From an uncultured Pseudomonadota bacterium (lineage in GTDB: Bacteria; Myxococcota_A; UBA9042; CAIXZC01), in contig CALFHQ010000672.1 in assembly GCA_937876385.1 (NCBI GenBank), forward strand, positions 1 through 9,800: a stretch of 9,800 nucleotides of DNA, given 5' to 3'. The notes beneath the pieces were generated by a model, which saw nothing but the letters and a program-made list of their open reading frames with translations, did not search any database and had not been told where the DNA came from. The position numbers and the translations under genes are program-made. Every line of letters starts with the position of its first letter. Within the stretch, counting starts at the first letter, position 1. Shown piece by piece: positions 1-8,642 of this stretch.

Positions 1-53
1 AAGGCTCCCCCACCCCACAGGGTCACGACAAGCCACGCAGCGAGGCTCGGCAC
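1..53 (-). CDS. Possible start of an exported protein, cut by the window edge
   Basis: A minus-strand frame opens with GTG at 53 and stays open to the edge, giving 17 codons that read MPSLAAWLVVTLWGGGA. The hydrophobic stretch would suit a signal peptide or membrane anchor. It begins 19 bases after the stop of the upstream lipoprotein gene, which would fit an operon. Against it, there is no good ribosome-binding site at the right distance, and 17 codons is too short for coding bias to mean anything. No family can be named. It could equally be non-coding downstream sequence. Confidence 0.25.
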   Translation of the reverse strand, partial: MPSLAAWLVVTLWGGGA

Positions 54-72
54 AATCGATTTCGAGAGCCTT

Positions 73-633
73 TCAAGGACGCGGGACATAGTACCCACCT
101 CCTTGACCGGGGGCCGAATTCGTCGGTTCACCGGGGTTTCTGACGCTGAAAGTGAAGACGTACATGTCCTGGCGTGGAACTCCGTCTCTGGAGAAGGAGG
201 TAATGGGCAAAACCACCTTCACCTGGGGGGTCGCACTCTCCAACTGGTCTGGATAGACAAGCTGCTTCCTTAGCCCCTCTCGCCGATGCCAGAGGGTGGG
301 CGAAGGGCAATGCCACGAACCCAGGGTCATGGGCACCCGAGCCCTGCTTCCTGCCGGCAACGTATAAATCGGCACGGAAGAAACCGGCACCAGGGGAACG
401 CTGCGTCCGGAGGCCGTAACGAAGGTTGACTGATTCCACTGCACGACCATGTCGCCGTCCCCGGTGTTGGCCACATCAAGGACGATGCGATCGGCTTGAA
501 AGGAGAAACGAAGGTCAATCAACGGACCCACGTAGCGGTTGTCGGAGGCAACCTGGGGTTCCATCATGATGAACTCGGGGGCAGCGGCGCACCCGACGGT
601 CCACAAGCACAAAACACCCACAACGAGCTTCAT
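73..633 (-). CDS. Predicted lipoprotein of unknown function, 186 aa
   Basis: I do not recognise the family. The chosen ATG at 633 gives an N-terminus with Lys2, a hydrophobic core and then TVGC, so Cys15 is the likely lipidated residue after signal peptidase II cleavage. An AGG lies about 8 bases upstream. An upstream in-frame ATG at 672 would add 13 basic residues before the signal and is less likely. The mature part is rich in beta-type segments, for example the region around residues 48-67 containing DVANTGDGDMVVQW. That alternation resembles small Ig-like beta-sandwich domains of envelope proteins, which is only an impression. The C-terminus is Gly/Pro/Tyr rich (GQGGGYYVPRP). The gene follows ugd on the same strand with a 53-base gap, so the two may be co-transcribed. 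Likely location is the periplasmic side of a membrane. Confidence 0.75.
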   Translation of the reverse strand: MKLVVGVLCLWTVGCAAAPEFIMMEPQVASDNRYVGPLIDLRFSFQADRIVLDVANTGDGDMVVQWNQSTFVTASGRSVPLVPVSSVPIYTLPAGSRARVPMTLGSWHCPSPTLWHRREGLRKQLVYPDQLESATPQVKVVLPITSFSRDGVPRQDMYVFTFSVRNPGEPTNSAPGQGGGYYVPRP

Positions 634-686
634 GATGCGACCTGAACACCGCCTGGAGAGTGATGATGGCATGGGCGATTCCTGGT

Positions 687-1994
687 TTAGACGGTTCCCC
701 GTCCGACGGAATAGAGACGGAATCCCATCTCCTCCATCCGTTGAGGATTGTATAGATTTCGACCGTCGAAGATAACATCTCCCTTCATGAGCTGCCGCAT
801 TCTGGGAAAATCAGGGGTGCGGAATTCGTTCCATTCCGTAGCCACTACGAGGGCATCTGCCCCATCCAGAGCGCTGTATGCTGAGTCCGAATACTCCACT
901 GCGTCCCCGAATATCTCCTTTGCCGTGCCCATGGCTGCGGGGTCAAAGACTCGAACCTTGGCGCCGCGCTCCAGGAAACCCTGAATCATGGCCCAAGCCG
1001 GCGCTTCCCGCATGTCATCGGTGTTTGGCTTGAACGACAGCCCCCACACAGCGATGACCTTGTCGGCCACTTCTCCACCAAAGTGGGCGACGGCCCGATG
1101 GAGCATGAGGAGCTTCTGGTCTTCATTGACTTCGTGGACGGCTCGAAGCACCCGCAAAGAGTGCCCGTTCTCATCTGCTGTCTGCATGAGCGCTCGAACG
1201 TCCTTCGGGAAGCAGGAACCGCCGTAGCCGATTCCAGGAAAAAGGAACTTGTTCCCGATTCGCGGATCGGTCCCCATCCCCATTCGGATCATGTGAACGT
1301 CGGCCCCAACGAGATCGCACAAGTTGGCAATGTCGTTCATGAATGAGATTCGTGTCGCCAGCATGGCGTTGCAGGCGTACTTGGTCATTTCAGCGCTTCG
1401 CTCATCCATAAAGAGGATGGGATTCATGGTGCGAACGTAAGGGGCGTAGAGCTCCTTGAGCACCTCCCTGGCCCTCTCGGAGCGGGTACCAATGACGATT
1501 CGGTCGGGCTTCATGAAGTCCGACAACGCGGCCCCTTCCTTCAAGAATTCGGGGTTTGAAACCACATCGAACGGGTGCGAGGTGAGGCTCTCGATGCGGG
1601 CTGCCACCTTCTCCGCAGTACCCACCGGGACGGTGCTCTTGTTGACGATAATTTTGTACCCATTCATGGCCCGCCCGATGGATTCGGCCACTTCGAGAAC
1701 GTGACTCAAGTCGGCAGAGCCATCCTCTCCCGGGGGGGTTCCCACGGCCACGAAGATGACATAGGCGTGGCGAATGGCATTTTCGATATCGGTGGAAAAC
1801 TGGATCCGCCCCTCGGAGAGATTCCGCCGCAGCAGTTTGTCCAGTCCGGGTTCGTAGATGGGAACTTCTCCACGGGTCAAACTTGCAATCTTCTCTTCTA
1901 CTTTGTCGACGCAGATGACTTCATTTCCGCTTTCTGCGAAGCCCACGCCGGCAACAAGCCCAACGTAACCAGTTCCGATGACAGCCAGTTTCAT
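687..1994 (-). CDS. ugd: UDP-glucose 6-dehydrogenase
   Basis: The 435-residue product matches the UDP-glucose/GDP-mannose dehydrogenase family in length and motifs. The enzyme oxidises UDP-glucose twice with NAD+ to give UDP-glucuronate, a cytoplasmic precursor for exopolysaccharide, LPS sugars or pentoses. Visible features are the N-terminal Rossmann motif GTGYVG (residues 7-12) with Asp30 ending strand two for NAD ribose binding, VGTPPGEDGSADLSHV around 84-99, NPEFLKEG at 147-154, the central helix with Lys205 and Asn209, and the catalytic motif GYGGSCFPKD with nucleophile Cys261 and Lys264/Asp265. The C-terminal UDP-binding domain includes GLSFKPNTDDMREAP. The start was placed at ATG 1994 because a GGAGG lies 8 bases upstream and the Rossmann strand begins immediately. 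A longer in-frame reading from 2069 adds 25 residues without support. It is divergent from the UbiA-family gene and precedes a lipoprotein gene. Confidence 0.95.
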   Translation of the reverse strand: MKLAVIGTGYVGLVAGVGFAESGNEVICVDKVEEKIASLTRGEVPIYEPGLDKLLRRNLSEGRIQFSTDIENAIRHAYVIFVAVGTPPGEDGSADLSHVLEVAESIGRAMNGYKIIVNKSTVPVGTAEKVAARIESLTSHPFDVVSNPEFLKEGAALSDFMKPDRIVIGTRSERAREVLKELYAPYVRTMNPILFMDERSAEMTKYACNAMLATRISFMNDIANLCDLVGADVHMIRMGMGTDPRIGNKFLFPGIGYGGSCFPKDVRALMQTADENGHSLRVLRAVHEVNEDQKLLMLHRAVAHFGGEVADKVIAVWGLSFKPNTDDMREAPAWAMIQGFLERGAKVRVFDPAAMGTAKEIFGDAVEYSDSAYSALDGADALVVATEWNEFRTPDFPRMRQLMKGDVIFDGRNLYNPQRMEEMGFRLYSVGRGTV

Positions 1995-2022
1995 GACGAT
2001 ATCCTCCATTATTGCTGGACCT

Positions 2023-2050
2023 ATTCTGGCAACTCGGCCGCCAAAATCAA
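2023..2050 (-). promoter_or_regulatory. Candidate sigma70-type promoter for ugd
   Basis: On the minus strand TTGATT (2050-2045) is followed after 16 bases by CAGAAT (2028-2023). Each box matches consensus at four of six positions. Transcription would start near 2016, leaving a leader of about 22 bases that contains the GGAGG of ugd. This is a weak match, supported mainly by position. Confidence 0.4.
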
Positions 2051-2072
2051 GGCTTTTCGCCTGTGGCACGCC

Positions 2073-2101
2073 TTGACAGCCCGGACCCTCGATTCTAAGA
2101 T
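2073..2101 (+). promoter_or_regulatory. Candidate sigma70-type promoter for the UbiA-family operon
   Basis: A perfect TTGACA at 2073-2078 is followed after 17 bases by TAAGAT at 2096-2101 (four of six matches). Initiation near 2108 would give a leader of roughly 58 bases before the TTG start at 2167. The position in a divergent intergenic region and the ideal spacing make this the best promoter in the left half of the window. No operator or riboswitch-like structure was seen in the leader. Confidence 0.6.
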
Positions 2102-2166
2102 ACCCCCTTTGGTCGCAGGTCGAATCGGTTCATCCCGTTTGGCCATCTTACAGCAGGGCTGAACCG

Positions 2167-3051
2167 TTGATCGTCTTGAAGACAATCCTCAAGAGCATGC
2201 GCCCCCGTCAGTGGGCGAAGAACGTATTCGTGCTGGCACCGCTGCTGTTTGCGCTGGAGGCAGGTCATCTCGGTTCCCTGATATCAGCGTTAATCGCCAC
2301 GTTCATGTTCTGCATGGTGAGCGGCACCGTTTACCTTCTCAACGACATAGTCGACCGGGAATCCGACGCTGAACACCCCGACAAGCAACATCGCCCCATC
2401 GCTTCTGGAGCCCTTCCAGTTCCTGTGGCGATGCGAGCGACTGCAATTGTCCTGGTAGCGACACACGCTGTGGCCCTGTTCTGGAACCCTATGTTCGCTC
2501 TCACACTGGCGAGTTTTTTTGCCCTCAACGTGGCTTACTCCTTCTGGGTAAAGCACCTCCCCATCCTCGATGTCCTGTTCATCGCCGGCGGGTTTCTTCT
2601 TCGCGTGGTGGGCGGGGCCGTGGCCATCGATGTGCCGTTCTCTCTGTGGATCCTCGCCTGCACATTCCTCCTCTCGATGTACCTGGGTCTGGGCAAGCGC
2701 CTCCACGAGCTACGATTCATGGGAGACCGCTCCCAGCGCACTCGCCAGGTTCTCCGAAGGTACGATCTTCGTTGGGCTACCCCCGTTTTCTTGATGGTGG
2801 GACTGTTGACGGTGGTCTCCTTCGGGCTATACACCGTGTCCAGCAAAGCCCTCCTCAGCTTTGGAACCAGGAATCTGCTTTGGGGCGTTCCTCTGGTGGC
2901 GGTCGGGCTCGCCCGCTTTGCCATCTTGTCCTTTGACTCCAAACGTCCCCGGTCTCCCACCGACGCCCTCCTCTCGGATCCTTGGATTTTGATTTCGGCG
3001 CTCCTTTGGGCTATCGTGGCAGTCATGGTTCTCTACCTGGGGTTTGCATGA
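2167..3051 (+). CDS. UbiA-family transferase, decaprenyl-phosphate phosphoribosyltransferase type
   Basis: This 294-residue polytopic membrane protein belongs to the UbiA superfamily. It most resembles the branch that moves 5-phosphoribose from PRPP to a polyprenyl phosphate, the first step towards decaprenyl-phospho-arabinose in actinobacteria. Supporting motifs are the N-terminal SMRPRQWAKN (10-19), the Asp-rich NDIVDRESD (59-67) followed by HPDKQHRPIASG (70-81), the segment LDVLFIAGGFLLRVVGG (134-150), GKRLHEL (176-182) and the C-terminal SPTDALLSDPW (263-273). About eight to nine hydrophobic segments are visible. The start is TTG 2167, with AGGG eight bases upstream; the internal ATG at 2197 would remove part of the conserved N-terminus. 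The stop overlaps the next gene by four bases (ATGA). Location opposite ugd suggests envelope glycan work. Acceptor and donor cannot be read from sequence, and another UbiA activity remains possible. Confidence 0.85.
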   Translation: MIVLKTILKSMRPRQWAKNVFVLAPLLFALEAGHLGSLISALIATFMFCMVSGTVYLLNDIVDRESDAEHPDKQHRPIASGALPVPVAMRATAIVLVATHAVALFWNPMFALTLASFFALNVAYSFWVKHLPILDVLFIAGGFLLRVVGGAVAIDVPFSLWILACTFLLSMYLGLGKRLHELRFMGDRSQRTRQVLRRYDLRWATPVFLMVGLLTVVSFGLYTVSSKALLSFGTRNLLWGVPLVAVGLARFAILSFDSKRPRSPTDALLSDPWILISALLWAIVAVMVLYLGFA

Positions 3052-3446
3052 TGTGTTGCGGGGCAAAATGGCTCTTGGTGATGGCTGCGCTGGCGTTCTC
3101 TTGTTCCGCTCCAACTGAACGGGAGCGTGAACTTCGCTTGACCCGCCAGGCCGTCCAAGCTGCATTCGAATCACCCGGGGTGGAGATTCGGTACAACCCG
3201 GTGGAGTGCGAGTGCCCCCCCTTTGAAGCGAAAATCGGCGAGCGCTGGATTCGAGTGAAGATCCTGGTCGGCCCCAACCCCAACGTTCCAGTAGAGAAAT
3301 TCGTGGAGCAGAATGATCAGGAGCTTCGAAGGGGATTCACCGGATCCTACATGGTTCCCATGGAGTTGGAGAACCGAAGCGAGCGGACCTGTCCTAACGG
3401 CACAATCTACTTCGAGGCCTCCGTTCTTCCCCGGGGGGAACCCTGA
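3048..3446 (+). CDS. Small predicted lipoprotein of unknown function, 132 aa
   Basis: No family is recognised. The N-terminus has one basic residue (Lys7), a hydrophobic run and AFSC ending at Cys19, a slightly imperfect lipobox, so it is probably lipidated and membrane-anchored. The mature domain begins with a charged helix-like stretch (residues 22-40), then a Cys-x-Cys-Pro-Pro element (Cys54, Cys56), a basic beta-like segment GERWIRVKI (64-72) and a third cysteine at 115. The start ATG at 3048 overlaps the stop of the UbiA-family gene, which suggests translational coupling; ATG 3051 is an equivalent alternative. An in-frame ATG at 2982 is rejected because it lies inside the upstream gene and would bury the signal sequence. 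GGGG five bases upstream is a weak ribosome-binding site. Context suggests a role with the membrane transferase or the protease that follows. Confidence 0.75.
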   Translation: MMCCGAKWLLVMAALAFSCSAPTERERELRLTRQAVQAAFESPGVEIRYNPVECECPPFEAKIGERWIRVKILVGPNPNVPVEKFVEQNDQELRRGFTGSYMVPMELENRSERTCPNGTIYFEASVLPRGEP

Positions 3447-3505
3447 CGCCTTCGCCGTGTCGTTCCTCCCCAGCGTCTCGCACTGCCCAACTCGGTGGAG
3501 GTCTC

Positions 3506-4213
3506 TTGAAGTCACACCACATGCCTTGCTTTGTCTCTGTCCTGTTCATCCTTGTCACCCTCCTGATGGTTCCAATCACCGCCTTTGGCAAAGAGGAGTC
3601 GAAGGGAACCTCGGCGCCCCGCCCGAAGGTGTGCCTTCAGCCGCTGGGAAAACATGATCCGTGGCTTCTGGGCAAGGCCAGTGAGGGGGTCTTCCTGTTG
3701 TACGGCTTTCGCATTCAGGTGTTGCCTCGAGTGGAGATGCCTTCGACTGCCTGGTACAAGCCCCGACGGCGCTACCGAGCCGACAAGTTGTTGGACTATT
3801 TGAACGAAGTGATTCTCCCGGACAGTGGATGTGACTTCGTCCTCGGCTTCACCTCACTGGACATCTCAACCACCAAAGGAAAGCACAAAGACTGGGGAAT
3901 CTTCGGACTCTCTCAAGTCTACGGCACGGCCTCGGTTGTGAGCACCTATCGCCTCACCCGCAAGGCGCGAAGTCGCAAGGCTGGGGCCATCCGAACGGTG
4001 AAGGTCGTCAACCACGAGTTGGGTCATGCGTTGAGCCAGGGCCATTGTGGGAAGAAAGGCTGTTTGATGAACGACGCACAAGGGACCATTCGAACGGTGG
4101 ACGCTGAGAGCGGGCTGTTGTGTGACCTGTGCATTGGGGAGATTCAGCGCAAACGCCACGTCACCCTCCCCAAACTCCAGGAGTTTCCCTGGGAAGAGCT
4201 TTGGAAGCCGTAA
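3506..4213 (+). CDS. Exported archaemetzincin-type zinc metalloprotease, 235 aa
   Basis: The C-terminal half carries the archaemetzincin signature. HELGHALSQGHC at 170-181 gives zinc ligands His170, His174 and His180 with catalytic Glu171. It is followed by Cys186, by Met188 of the Met-turn, and after exactly 17 residues by Cys206-x-x-Cys209. Together with Cys181 these form the second, structural zinc site typical of the family. Upstream family elements include VCLQPLG (42-48), YNP-like WYKPRRRYRADKLL (83-96) and FGLSQVYGTASVVSTYRL (133-150). Two oddities stand out. The glycine normally at the eighth position of the motif is Ser177 (codon AGC). Residues 1-28 look like a signal peptide ending AFG, although most family members are cytoplasmic. 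The TTG start has GGAG five bases upstream; ATG 3521 would shorten the signal's N-region and is the alternative. Substrate is unknown. It lies 59 bases after the lipoprotein gene and probably shares its operon. Confidence 0.85.
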   Translation: MKSHHMPCFVSVLFILVTLLMVPITAFGKEESKGTSAPRPKVCLQPLGKHDPWLLGKASEGVFLLYGFRIQVLPRVEMPSTAWYKPRRRYRADKLLDYLNEVILPDSGCDFVLGFTSLDISTTKGKHKDWGIFGLSQVYGTASVVSTYRLTRKARSRKAGAIRTVKVVNHELGHALSQGHCGKKGCLMNDAQGTIRTVDAESGLLCDLCIGEIQRKRHVTLPKLQEFPWEELWKP

Positions 4214-4226
4214 GGAGAGGACTCGC

Positions 4227-4736
4227 CTACAACTCGTGGTTGGCGATAACTTGCCCCAGGACTGCGGCCTGCTCGTCGAGAATTTTCACAGCATTGGTCT
4301 TGATCAACCGTTCAGCCACTTTGCCAACCATGAAGACCTTCACTTCGAGGTCGCCGTGAATGACCTGCTGGCAACTGTTGGCTCCGGTAGCTCGAATTTC
4401 CAGGGTTCCCCGGTTCTTCAGAACTTCGGCTATTTTGTAGTTGGCTGGAACGTTGGCGAACGTCCCCTTGTGCGTGGCGAAGTCGTACTTTGACTCCTCC
4501 ACCCAGACCATCCAGGCGGGGTCCACCTTCTTGACCCCCACCGACTTGATGAGAGGAACGGGGGAATACTTCACCTTTCGAACCATGGAGTTTCCAGTCC
4601 TCTCCATCGACATCGGTTCAATGTCAATCATGGTTTCCATGCGATCCTTGAGGATGGCCGGCAATCCCTCGTGAAAAAGGACTCGCTCAAACTCGTCAAC
4701 AGACACGTCAAAATCGTGGGCAATCTCAAACTTCAT
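4227..4736 (-). CDS. DUF2505-family protein, START/SRPBCC-like fold
   Basis: The 169-residue soluble protein resembles the DUF2505 family, which is grouped with START-like helix-grip proteins that bind lipids or other hydrophobic ligands. Its biochemical role is not established. Characteristic pieces are an N-terminal FEIAHDFDVSVDEFERVL, a central WMVWVEESKYDFATHKGTFAN (75-95), TLEIRATG (111-118) and a C-terminal helix after HGDLEVKVFMVGKVAERLI (127-145). There is no signal peptide or membrane segment, so it is likely cytoplasmic. The ATG at 4736 has a GGAG eight bases upstream that lies just inside the 13-base gap after lon, so translation probably follows lon on the same mRNA. Its stop is only 13 bases from the stop of the convergent archaemetzincin gene. 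Confidence 0.8.
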   Translation of the reverse strand: MKFEIAHDFDVSVDEFERVLFHEGLPAILKDRMETMIDIEPMSMERTGNSMVRKVKYSPVPLIKSVGVKKVDPAWMVWVEESKYDFATHKGTFANVPANYKIAEVLKNRGTLEIRATGANSCQQVIHGDLEVKVFMVGKVAERLIKTNAVKILDEQAAVLGQVIANHEL

Positions 4737-4749
4737 CTGGGATTCTCCA

Positions 4750-7173
<2,424 letters not shown>

Positions 7174-7219
7174 GGCATTTCTCCTGAATGTACGGAGGAT
7201 TTTCAAGCTGGTCGTGGGG

Positions 7220-8482
7220 TCAACCCTGCTCTTGTGCGGCTTCCGTTTCGTTCCGGTAGACATACATCGGCTGTCGGGTCTCACGCACCGATTTTCCATC
7301 GATGATGACTTCCTTGATGTTGTCCATGGACGGAACGTCGTACATCACCTCAAGCAGCATCTCTTCTACGATGGCTCGAAGCCCTCTCGCTCCCGACTTC
7401 CTGGCCAGCGCCTTCTCAGAGATGGCAGCGAGCCCGTCATCAGTGAAGGTCAACTCACAGTCATCCAATTCCATGAGGTATTGGAACTGTCGTACAAGAG
7501 CGTTCTTGGGTTCAGTGAGGATGCGGACCAGTGCGGCGGTATCCAACTCGTGAAGAGTTGCAACCACCGGGATTCGGCCCACAAACTCCGGAATGAGTCC
7601 GAACTTCTGAAGGTCTTCCGGGGCGACCTGCTCCAGGATTTTTCCCAAGGCTTTGTCGTTCGGATTGACAATCTCGGCACCAAAACCGAGGGTCTTCTTC
7701 CCAATGCGCTGGTCGATGATCTTGTCCAGTCCTTCGAAGCTGCCTCCGAGGATGAACAGAATGTTCGTCGTATCCAGGGCAATGAATTCCTGCTGTGGGT
7801 GCTTTCGCCCTCCCTTTGGGGGAACGTTGGCGATGGTTCCTTCCAGGATCTTCAAGAGCGCCTGCTGCACTCCCTCGCCACCCACGTCTCGGGTCACCGA
7901 CGGCCCCCCGGCTTTTCGCCCGAGTTTGTCGATTTCGTCCACATAGACGATTCCACGGGAAGCGGCCTCGACGTCGTAGTCGGCGTTTTGCAGGAGGCCC
8001 AACACAACGTTCTCGACATCCTCACCGACATATCCCGCCTCGGTAAGAGAGGTGGCGTCCGCCATGGCGAAGGGAACGTTGAGGAGCTTGGCCAAGGTCT
8101 GGGCCAAGAGAGTCTTTCCCGTCCCGGTGGGACCAATCATCATGATGTTGCTCTTTGAAAGCTCCACCGCTGCCTGATCCCGTTTGGGCTGGTTGATCCG
8201 CTTGTAGTGGTTGTACACGGCCACCGACAGAACCTTTTTGGCTCGCTCCTGTCCGATCACCCATTCGTCCAACTGTCCTTTCAACTCGGCCGGCGTGGGA
8301 AGTCTGCTTCCATCGGGAAGACGCTCTTCCTTTTCAATCTCGTCGGCAATAATCTCGCCGCACAGGGTGACACATTCGTCACAAATGTACACACCCGGGC
8401 CGGCGATCAGCTTGCGGACTTCCTTTTGCGTCTTACCGCAGAAAGAACATCTCAAGTAGCCGTCTTTTTCTTTCTTTTCCAC
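7220..8482 (-). CDS. clpX: ATP-dependent Clp protease ATP-binding subunit ClpX
   Basis: This 420-residue AAA+ unfoldase recognises substrates and feeds them to ClpP. The N-terminal zinc-binding domain uses Cys12, Cys15, Cys34 and Cys37. Walker A is GPTGTGKT (117-124) and Walker B is VYVDEID (179-185). Pore loop GYVG is at 150-153 and the RKH loop is GGRKHP (224-229). The ClpP-docking loop, usually IGF, appears as LGF (265-267), and the sensor-2 motif is GARGLRAI (364-371). All key elements are intact. The only possible start is GTG at 8482, since a stop codon lies four codons upstream in frame. The nearest Shine-Dalgarno, GGGAGG (8501-8496), is 13 bases from the GTG, longer than usual. The gene sits 160 bases after clpP with its own promoter and a structured leader, and is followed by lon. 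Confidence 0.97.
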   Translation of the reverse strand: MEKKEKDGYLRCSFCGKTQKEVRKLIAGPGVYICDECVTLCGEIIADEIEKEERLPDGSRLPTPAELKGQLDEWVIGQERAKKVLSVAVYNHYKRINQPKRDQAAVELSKSNIMMIGPTGTGKTLLAQTLAKLLNVPFAMADATSLTEAGYVGEDVENVVLGLLQNADYDVEAASRGIVYVDEIDKLGRKAGGPSVTRDVGGEGVQQALLKILEGTIANVPPKGGRKHPQQEFIALDTTNILFILGGSFEGLDKIIDQRIGKKTLGFGAEIVNPNDKALGKILEQVAPEDLQKFGLIPEFVGRIPVVATLHELDTAALVRILTEPKNALVRQFQYLMELDDCELTFTDDGLAAISEKALARKSGARGLRAIVEEMLLEVMYDVPSMDNIKEVIIDGKSVRETRQPMYVYRNETEAAQEQG

Positions 8483-8513
8483 GACGTTATCTACGCCTCC
8501 CGTTTGCTTACTG

Positions 8514-8531
8514 CGAGGGAGCCTTCCCTCG
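8514..8531 (-). promoter_or_regulatory. Perfect 7-bp hairpin in the clpX leader
   Basis: CGAGGGA and TCCCTCG form a perfect inverted repeat with a four-base loop. It sits between the predicted clpX transcription start and the GGGAGG ribosome-binding site, 12 bases before the latter in the mRNA. No T-run follows on either strand, so it is not an intrinsic terminator. The 3' arm contains CTCCC, which could instead pair with the GGGAG of the ribosome-binding site. A translational switch or an mRNA-stability element is possible but only inferred. Confidence 0.5.
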
Positions 8532-8539
8532 GGGCCTCG

Positions 8540-8556
8540 CCTTCGACTCCCGAAGG
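8540..8556 (-). promoter_or_regulatory. Perfect 6-bp hairpin in the clpX leader
   Basis: CCTTCG and CGAAGG form a perfect inverted repeat around a five-base loop. It lies about 16 bases after the predicted clpX transcription start and eight bases before the 8514-8531 hairpin in the mRNA. No U-run follows. With the next hairpin it makes a compact structured leader. A DNA-level role as a repressor site is an alternative. Confidence 0.45.
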
Positions 8557-8578
8557 AGCCGAATTGCGAATCAACTAC

Positions 8579-8606
8579 AGTATAGTATGTCCCGCGACCG
8601 TTTCAA
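8579..8606 (-). promoter_or_regulatory. Candidate sigma70-type promoter for clpX
   Basis: On the minus strand TTGAAA (8606-8601) is followed after 16 bases by TATACT (8584-8579). Each box matches consensus at five of six positions. The start would be near 8572, giving a leader of about 90 bases. The -35 overlaps CTTGAAA, which resembles a heat-shock sigma32 -35, but no matching -10 (CCCAT type) occurs at the right distance, so a housekeeping promoter is preferred. Confidence 0.65.
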
Positions 8607-8614
8607 GCAAGCCG

Positions 8615-8636
8615 CCGAACACCCGAGGGTGTCCGG
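8615..8636 (-). terminator. Terminator-like hairpin after clpP
   Basis: Six bases past the clpP stop the minus-strand RNA can form a ten-pair stem (CCGGACACCC with GGGTGTTCGG, one G-U pair) around a two-base loop, or nine pairs with a four-base loop. The G-U pair becomes an A-C mismatch on the plus strand, so the structure favours minus-strand RNA. The U-run of a classical intrinsic terminator is missing (CGGCTTGCTTG follows). It may therefore act as a weak terminator or as 3'-end protection of clpP mRNA. It sits just upstream of the clpX -35 box. Confidence 0.5.
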
Positions 8637-8642
8637 AACCGC

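Noticed and set aside
1575..2162. 195-codon plus-strand frame opposite the ugd start and running into the intergenic region
   Set aside because: It is antisense to ugd over most of its length and overlaps both divergent promoters; no family resemblance.
7174..7299. 42-residue N-terminal extension of Lon
   Set aside because: It would overlap the end of clpX, is unlike other Lon N-termini, and a good AGGAG directs initiation at 7173.
8514..8556. The two clpX leader hairpins as an intrinsic terminator or a CIRCE heat-shock operator
   Set aside because: No U-run follows on either strand, and the sequence and 9-bp arm spacing of CIRCE are absent.
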